Source of the DNA: WLJO01 sp945889085
Lineage (GTDB): Bacteria; Actinomycetota; Acidimicrobiia; Acidimicrobiales; Ilumatobacteraceae
Assembly (NCBI GenBank): GCA_945889085.1
Contig: CAMDBM010000009.1
Span: 1 to 64,000 of the forward strand
Reading direction: 5' to 3'
DNA length: 64,000 nucleotides
Part shown: piece by piece, positions 59,472-64,000 of the stretch
Position numbering within the stretch: the stretch's first letter is position 1
How the letters are laid out: every line of letters starts with the position of its first letter
Notes under the pieces: generated by a model
The model's input: the letters and a program-made list of their open reading frames with translations, nothing else
Database searches by the model: none
Told to the model about the DNA's origin: nothing
Program-made: the position numbers and the translations under genes

Positions 59472-60493
59472 GCGGATCCAACCTCTCGGTCGACGACGTA
59501 TACGCGTCGCATCGGTAGAAGTTGCTTCCACTCCTGGTCAAGGAGTTCGTAGTGTTCGAGGATGAGATCAACAAGTTGTGCCCCGTTGACGAGGCGGAGT
59601 TCCTGGCGGATCCGTTCGATACGAATGGCATCGCCTGAGAAGCCACCCAGGGTCACGAACATGCCGACTTCTCCTCCACCGGGGGCGAGCGTGCCTACGA
59701 GTTTTTGGACGTCGGGGCCACCGATGGTGTTGATGGTTCGCTTGCACTGCACCTTGATGATCGGGGGTTCAAGGCCAAGCGGGTCTCGGTGTGCAATGAC
59801 GTCCACACCACCATCACCGACGTACTGCGTAGCGGCGGCTCGGTAGCCCATCGCACGAAGGAGTGCGGCAATGAACTCCTCGAACCTGTTCGGTCCGAGA
59901 CCCTTGTGGAGGGTTTCAATGACGAAATCGCGGGTGTATTCGGCGATCCGGCGCGCATTCGGTTCGTCGCCAGCCTCGATGATCTCGCCGCCCTCAGGCG
60001 GCGGTGTCGGCGTGGTGTTTCCATCGCGAAGAAATGCGAGGAACTCGTCGGCGTGGTTGCTGACCTTGAAGAGGGTCAGTGCAGAACCGATCTCGTACCG
60101 GGCGCTCTGGGAGAACTGGACCCTCGGGACACCGGTCTGTAGCCAACTAACCGGTCGGCGATGCTTGTGGACCTCGGCGCCACCGTCGAAGTAGTAGTCG
60201 CCGGTGATCTTGCCGAAGTTCAGCGTGCTGTCCGCCTTGTTGGGACTGATCACGTAGTCACCGGCGGCTATACCAAAGGCAAATCGAGTGAGAATTCCCG
60301 CCCAAACCGGGATCGCGCCAGGTTTTGCCGCCGAATAGGTGGCCGACACTTGCTCCTTCAACTCTTTGCTCGCACCCTTGTACTGGCGGAGGTCCCCGAT
60401 TTCGTCCCAGCCAACGCTCACGAAACCGCCGGTGAGCAGGTCCAATGCAGGCTGGTCATTATGGATGCCCCAGATTGTCGCCACGACGAACAT
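59468..60493 (-). CDS. Mrr-type restriction endonuclease with PUA/EVE-like N-domain
   Basis: 341 aa, first gene of the operon. Catalytic domain (from about residue 190): helix FEEFIAALLRAMGY, Asp231 in GGVDVIAHRD and Gln249-x-Lys251 in VQCKR, the Mrr version of PD-(D/E)xK. The N-terminal 120 residues (VVATIWGIHNDQ, VSVGWDEIGDL, GDYVISPNK, KITGDYYF) match the N-domain of other modification-dependent nucleases. It probably cuts DNA, perhaps modified DNA. ATG start with no clear ribosome binding site. No strong promoter is recognised in the 160 bp upstream. Confidence 0.88.
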   Translation of the reverse strand: MFVVATIWGIHNDQPALDLLTGGFVSVGWDEIGDLRQYKGASKELKEQVSATYSAAKPGAIPVWAGILTRFAFGIAAGDYVISPNKADSTLNFGKITGDYYFDGGAEVHKHRRPVSWLQTGVPRVQFSQSARYEIGSALTLFKVSNHADEFLAFLRDGNTTPTPPPEGGEIIEAGDEPNARRIAEYTRDFVIETLHKGLGPNRFEEFIAALLRAMGYRAAATQYVGDGGVDVIAHRDPLGLEPPIIKVQCKRTINTIGGPDVQKLVGTLAPGGGEVGMFVTLGGFSGDAIRIERIRQELRLVNGAQLVDLILEHYELLDQEWKQLLPMRRVYVVDREVGSA

Positions 60494-60655
60494 CGTACGT
60501 CACAGGGCTGATGCGGACGTCCGAAACAACGGGGCCGCCGATCTCTTAGTTTCGAAACGCCGACGCTCACATATTCAAGGCTCTTCGGATTTGAGGGCGG
60601 GGCGACTCGGGTGAAGGGCCGACTTGAATCGGGCACCGTGATCACCCCAACGAGT

Positions 60656-60982
60656 TCACGACTCGTCGTCTCCCAGCGACGGTGCAACGTCAATCACTTG
60701 CGCAGCGCCCAACTCAGGCGGTGCGGCGACGTCCTGCTCGCCCTCCCTCAGCGACCGGATCCTCGACGAGATCGTCTTGCCCGCTTTTGACAGCGACTCG
60801 CTCAAGCCCGCGTACTCCGGGAGGCTCTCGGTGTCGTAGTCGAGGTGACGCTGATCCCCGAACCACGTGCCGAGTTCGGCAAGTTCAGCGGCGTGTTCTT
60901 TCAGCTTGCGCTTCTTCAGCGGTGCGAGCCCCTCGTACCCGGTCGGGGCGGTCAGTTGGTCGACAATCGTGTTACTGGTCAT
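60656..60982 (-). CDS. Unknown 108-aa protein, third gene of the Ntn-hydrolase-like operon
   Basis: ATG at 60982 overlaps the previous gene by 11 nt. Lys/Glu-rich helix GLAPLKKRKLKEHAAELAEL, then SESLSKAGKTISSRIRSLRE, and an acidic tail ending SLGDDES. No signal, no cysteines, no family recognised. Probably a soluble helical partner. Confidence 0.55.
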   Translation of the reverse strand: MTSNTIVDQLTAPTGYEGLAPLKKRKLKEHAAELAELGTWFGDQRHLDYDTESLPEYAGLSESLSKAGKTISSRIRSLREGEQDVAAPPELGAAQVIDVAPSLGDDES

Positions 60983-61640
60983 GCTCGTTCGCATCCAGTT
61001 GCTCGCCCTCTAGGCGCTCCCTCTCCCCTGCAGGAAGCAAGCGCATCAAGTCATGGTCCTCCTCCGTCAGATCTTCCCGCAGAAGACCGGGCGGCGCTTG
61101 AATGTTCTCCTCGTCGGGGTATTCCTCCTCGTCTGGAACCCCAAGCGAGAACCGAAGGTCTGTTACTTCCTCCTGAGAACCCCCATAGATCACCCATTTG
61201 CCCTTAGCGTTCTGGCACAGAGCGAACACGTGCTCGCTGCACTCCCAGAGGGTGATGAACGGCCCCCGACGATCGCCTTGCGAGCTCGAATCCGAAAGAG
61301 CGGGGTCGACGTACGGCCACCACCTCTGCCGGCTCTGCTGCAGCGCCACGAGATCTGCGTCGCATTGCACCACGAGACGCCCAGCCTCAAGCGCGGCCCG
61401 AAGATCCTGCATCGCATCGGCGAACTCCTCGAGGTTTCCGTCGCAGTTGTCCCAGCGATCGCGCCGGTGCGTATCCCAACCCGAGTACCCAAACCATCTG
61501 AATATTTCTTCGGGGTCAAGCGGAGCACCGTCGTAGGTTGGATCGAACGGGTGCGAATCGTCTGAGGTTGTCACTACGACACACTGATCTCGAACGAGAA
61601 ACTCACCGCGGCACCGACAGGCATCATCAAACCGGAGCAC
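60972..61640 (-). CDS. Unknown acidic 222-aa protein, second gene of the Ntn-hydrolase-like operon
   Basis: GTG at 61640 overlaps the previous gene by 14 nt (a GTG at 61574 is possible). The longest start gives CRCRGEFLVRDQCVVVTT, three Cys in a knuckle-like arrangement. The rest is rich in Trp, Asp and Glu (RWFGYSGWDTHRRDRWDN; PFITLWECSEHVFALCQN, then GKWVIYGG), with a very acidic end (PDEEEYPDEENI). No family recognised. Acidic partners of proteases can be substrates or adaptors, but this is speculation. Confidence 0.55.
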   Translation of the reverse strand: MLRFDDACRCRGEFLVRDQCVVVTTSDDSHPFDPTYDGAPLDPEEIFRWFGYSGWDTHRRDRWDNCDGNLEEFADAMQDLRAALEAGRLVVQCDADLVALQQSRQRWWPYVDPALSDSSSQGDRRGPFITLWECSEHVFALCQNAKGKWVIYGGSQEEVTDLRFSLGVPDEEEYPDEENIQAPPGLLREDLTEEDHDLMRLLPAGERERLEGEQLDANEHDQ

Positions 61641-62817
61641 CCGGCAGTCGCCTCACCCATTGGACCCCGTGAGCACGAGAGATAACCATGGTCTCGATGA
61701 AGCCGCCAACCGTCGCCGGACCTGATCCAGCGGCCGCAAATGTCGCCTGCATCGCAACCAGCGACTCGGCAAATTCGGCCAGACTCGACAACGACATCCC
61801 ACCGATCGTGTCGAGCATCGGACTGACGAAACGCTCATGCTGAATCTCGGCGATCTTCTCCCGAAGTTCCGCCTCAACCTCGTTCGCCATCTGCACGTCC
61901 TCGCCGTCCGTCTCATCAATTCGCCGATACACGGCGTCCCACACGAGGTTCGCGATCTCGTTGATCAGCGAAAAATGCGCGCCCCTAAGAAACCCGTGAA
62001 TTGCCTCTGCCTGAGCGAATGTAGAGAGGCTGCCCGACCACCCGGAGTTGTCGGCCCCGAAAGTATCTTCCACCGTCGCCCGGACGAGGCCGCCGTAACG
62101 CCCACGGATATCCACCCTCGAACTGCGGGCGAAGTAGTCCTTCGACCCGTAGCCGACGAACCCAATCTCGACGTCGCCCGGCATGGGCTGAACCCGCGAA
62201 AGAATGAGGGGGGCAGACGCCAACAGGATCGGGAGTGCTTCTTCGAAGCCCGCCGACTCCTTAAACAGGTACTCAAGAAGGCCGGTGAGGTTGACCCCCT
62301 CGTGGGTCAACAGGGCCGCATCAGCCTGGTCTGATGCCCCCGGATATATCGGAAGTTGACTCAGCCACTCGAACCCCTGTGTTGCCGTCTCGAGCAGCGC
62401 GGTCGCCTCATCTTTCGGCTCTTTGGCCCGCTCCACCGCAGCCCTAAACCGTCGGTTTACCTCGAAGAAGTGATTCTCCAACAAGAACTGAACCTGTGCC
62501 GCCTCGGACTCGGGGTTGATCACGTCTGCGTCCGAGTTCAGCCAAGCGAGAAAGCTCGCCGGGTAGTCATCCACATGCTCCAGTGGCCCGTCCAGAGTGC
62601 GAGACCACTCCGTGACGAAGTTGCGGAAGTTCGTCCAATTCATCACCACGGACCCGCTGTGGAGAGCCACCACAAGGTGGTCTTTGCCGAGGGCCCAGAG
62701 TTTCTCGGCGTTACTGGTCGTCTTGGGCGCCAGGCCATGAGTGTGGGTAGTCACTGTGTCGGATGCAACGGCGACGCCTAGAGAATTAAAGATCGCAATT
62801 TGAGAGGTCACCGTCAT
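61627..62817 (-). CDS. Proteasome-fold (Ntn-hydrolase-like) protein
   Basis: 396 aa from ATG 62817. The start MTVTSQIAIFNSLGVAVASD lines up with proteasome beta subunits: with Thr4 taken as Thr1, Gly and Val fall on positions 11-12 and Asp20 on Asp17. Lys39 (NAEKLWALG) would be Lys33 with a three-residue insertion, and HSGS (53-56) falls where the beta-subunit AGG does. The rest, including GFVGYGSKDYF and FAQAEAIHGFLRG, matches a wide family of uncharacterised bacterial proteins. Removal of MTV would be needed to expose Thr4. Divergent from the 153-aa gene by 125 bp. Confidence 0.65.
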   Translation of the reverse strand: MTVTSQIAIFNSLGVAVASDTVTTHTHGLAPKTTSNAEKLWALGKDHLVVALHSGSVVMNWTNFRNFVTEWSRTLDGPLEHVDDYPASFLAWLNSDADVINPESEAAQVQFLLENHFFEVNRRFRAAVERAKEPKDEATALLETATQGFEWLSQLPIYPGASDQADAALLTHEGVNLTGLLEYLFKESAGFEEALPILLASAPLILSRVQPMPGDVEIGFVGYGSKDYFARSSRVDIRGRYGGLVRATVEDTFGADNSGWSGSLSTFAQAEAIHGFLRGAHFSLINEIANLVWDAVYRRIDETDGEDVQMANEVEAELREKIAEIQHERFVSPMLDTIGGMSLSSLAEFAESLVAMQATFAAAGSGPATVGGFIETMVISRAHGVQWVRRLPGAPV

Positions 62818-62942
62818 ATATTCGCATCGAGGCTTTGGCTTTGTCCATATCAGTGATCCAAGCAGCCAGTTCGCCGCGCTGGGCCTCGAAATTTCTACTG
62901 TTACCGAACGCGCCACCAATTCTCAGAAGCGGAACCACCTTC

Positions 62943-63404
62943 ATGGCAGTGAACCTCACCAGCAAGGCCCAACTCGACTTGATCGTCAAGGGCTTCAAAA
63001 AGGTCCTCGAGCAAGAAGCCGTCCAGAACTTTCTGAGGCGAATGCTGGAGAAAGCGCCGGCTCTTGTGCTGGCCTGGTTGGCAACCCACCTCAAGGATCT
63101 GAAGGACCGACCTGCTCAAACGTGGGCCCGACCGAACTATCACTTTGGGCAGAAGAAGTTGAGGCGTCGGGTAAACAAACTGAGCGCGAGCATCTCCACC
63201 GTCTACGGGGACGGAGATGGGCCCGGGCGAGCGGACCTCGTCGCAGCCGTAGGTCAGATCGAGACTGCGCTGTCTGTTGCACAGCGACTCCCCCTCGCGA
63301 AGCGTGTCCGAGCGAACTTCCGCATCGACAGTGCGCTCGACGAAATGGAACGCGCGTTGTTTGAGTCCACACTCCCGAACCTCGCAGGAGGACACTATGA
63401 GTGA
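62943..63404 (+). CDS. Unknown 153-aa helical protein
   Basis: ATG at 62943; the frame extends upstream to 62835 but those residues are poor and overlap the divergent promoter region. Helical: AQLDLIVKGFKKVLEQEAVQ, then LEKAPALVLAWLATHLKDL, a short hydrophobic stretch, then a basic region GQKKLRRRVNKLSASISTVY. No family recognised. Its last 8 nt overlap the next gene, indicating coupled translation. Confidence 0.55.
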   Translation: MAVNLTSKAQLDLIVKGFKKVLEQEAVQNFLRRMLEKAPALVLAWLATHLKDLKDRPAQTWARPNYHFGQKKLRRRVNKLSASISTVYGDGDGPGRADLVAAVGQIETALSVAQRLPLAKRVRANFRIDSALDEMERALFESTLPNLAGGHYE

Positions 63405-64000
63405 GCACCAACCGGTAATTGGGCAACTCCTAGGCCCTGACGCCTCGGCTGAACTTGCTGAGCTCATGCGTGCCGAACTCCTACCGAAGACGGGCCAGAT
63501 CGACTACCTCCCGCCGTCGTCCACCATGCTCAGCGCTTTGGCAGCCCTTGGTCGGGTTTCGCCCGAATTGCATTCGGCCCTCCAGACTGCAGCGAGGCAA
63601 GGCTCCGGCCTGATGGTCCGGTTTCCACCGGATGTCACCAGAGCCTTGCAAGATGGAACGCTAAAGCTGATGCAATCGGCTAAGGGGACTCTCCCCACCG
63701 CTGTGAACTCATCGACGGGGAAGATTGCGGCGCATGCCAGCCTGGCAGGTGGAGCCATTGGAACGGCTGGCGCGACGGCTGGCGCGGGTGCGGCGGCTGG
63801 TGCCGTCGCTATTGCTGCCCTACCCATCGTGATCGCTGGCGCTGCGGCATACGCCCAGCAAAGACAGTTGGAACGTTCCCTGAAAGAGATCAGGGAAGCC
63901 ATCGAGCGCATCGAAGAGCGCCTCGAGGACGCCGACTCGGGCGTGTGCATGGCGGCCGAGCGTTTCGTCGAACTCGTCGGGATTGCAGCGGATGATGGTG
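63397..64000 (+). CDS. Unknown protein with Gly/Ala-rich membrane segment (3' end outside window)
   Basis: ATG at 63397 (MSEHQPVIGQLLGPDASAEL), overlapping the previous stop; AGGAGG lies 6 nt before it. The frame is open to the right edge, 201 codons so far. Residues about 110-150 form a Gly/Ala-rich hydrophobic stretch (AGGAIGTAGATAGAGAAAGA, AIAALPIVIAGAAAYAQQ), a likely membrane hairpin, followed by a charged coiled coil (RQLERSLKEIREAIERIEER). Such a layout is seen in pore-forming or membrane-tethered effectors, but no family is recognised. Confidence 0.6.
   Translation, partial: MSEHQPVIGQLLGPDASAELAELMRAELLPKTGQIDYLPPSSTMLSALAALGRVSPELHSALQTAARQGSGLMVRFPPDVTRALQDGTLKLMQSAKGTLPTAVNSSTGKIAAHASLAGGAIGTAGATAGAGAAAGAVAIAALPIVIAGAAAYAQQRQLERSLKEIREAIERIEERLEDADSGVCMAAERFVELVGIAADDG

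Noticed and set aside
43297..60493. Calling the operon BREX
   Set aside because: A PglX-like methylase is present, but I find no PglZ phosphatase, BrxC ATPase, BrxA or Lon-like gene in the window.
43297..60493. Calling the operon a complete class 1 DISARM
   Set aside because: No phospholipase-D HKD gene (drmC) and no separate drmA and drmB were seen; the DUF1998 part is fused into one giant protein.
37757..64000. Integrative element with integrase and tRNA attachment site
   Set aside because: No integrase, transposase, tRNA or terminal repeats were found, so mobility is not supported beyond the DUF222 duplication.
1..64000. CRISPR arrays
   Set aside because: No regularly spaced repeats of 20-40 bp and no cas genes were seen.

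Overview
The window is GC-rich, densely packed bacterial DNA that reads as actinobacterial, most likely from the Acidimicrobiia or a near relative (inference). Supporting signs are a 28-residue bL37-type ribosomal protein, a DUF2510-RDD membrane protein, a DUF222/HNH (13E12-type) gene, a mycothiol-type maleylpyruvate isomerase N-domain protein, MEP-pathway isoprenoid synthesis (dxs), many GTG starts, and a recurrent leaderless start arrangement (a -10-like hexamer with A2 and T6 placed 6-8 nt before the ATG/GTG). No tRNA, rRNA, CRISPR array, integrase or transposase was recognised.

Positions 1-28,600 are ordinary chromosome. They hold a cut-off serine hydrolase, bL37, YchF, a string of small-molecule enzymes and transporters (flavin monooxygenase, isocitrate-lyase-type enzyme, ABC-F ATPase, hydrolase), UppP, the TldD/TldE pair, PAP2 and Dxs, an inositol-phosphatase-type enzyme, a thiolase next to an HMG-CoA-synthase-like protein with an OB-fold tail, an NfuA-like Fe-S carrier, short-chain dehydrogenases, and CDF and EamA transporters. 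Positions 28,600-36,300 are patchier. A broken HEPN/MNT toxin-antitoxin module has a clear promoter and twin operators. A TPP riboswitch controls a thiamine salvage operon (thiN-thiB-thiP-thiQ). A PIN-domain toxin-antitoxin pair sits between two copies of the methylglyoxal synthase 5' region.

From 37,757 to the end the window is a defence-type accessory region. An intact DUF222/HNH gene and a degenerate copy of its 3' half bracket two nucleases that look like restriction or modification-sensing enzymes. Then comes one six-gene minus-strand operon (60,493 to 43,297), in which five genes overlap at their junctions and the sixth follows after 2 nt: an Mrr-type nuclease with a PUA/EVE-like N-domain, a SNF2 helicase, a 1531-aa adenine methylase, a 2091-aa DEAD-box/DUF1998 helicase with a VSR-like nuclease segment, a RelE-fold/UvrD helicase, and a small DUF1232-like protein. 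The order SNF2-methylase-DUF1998 helicase recalls class 1 DISARM. The fused giant helicase recalls DruE of Druantia, and the flanking genes fit neither exactly. This is the best candidate for an undescribed defence system.

Beyond it lies a second unexplained cluster. A proteasome-fold Ntn-hydrolase-like protein is encoded in an overlapping operon with two unknown acidic or charged proteins, and diverges from two further unknown genes, the last of which runs off the window.
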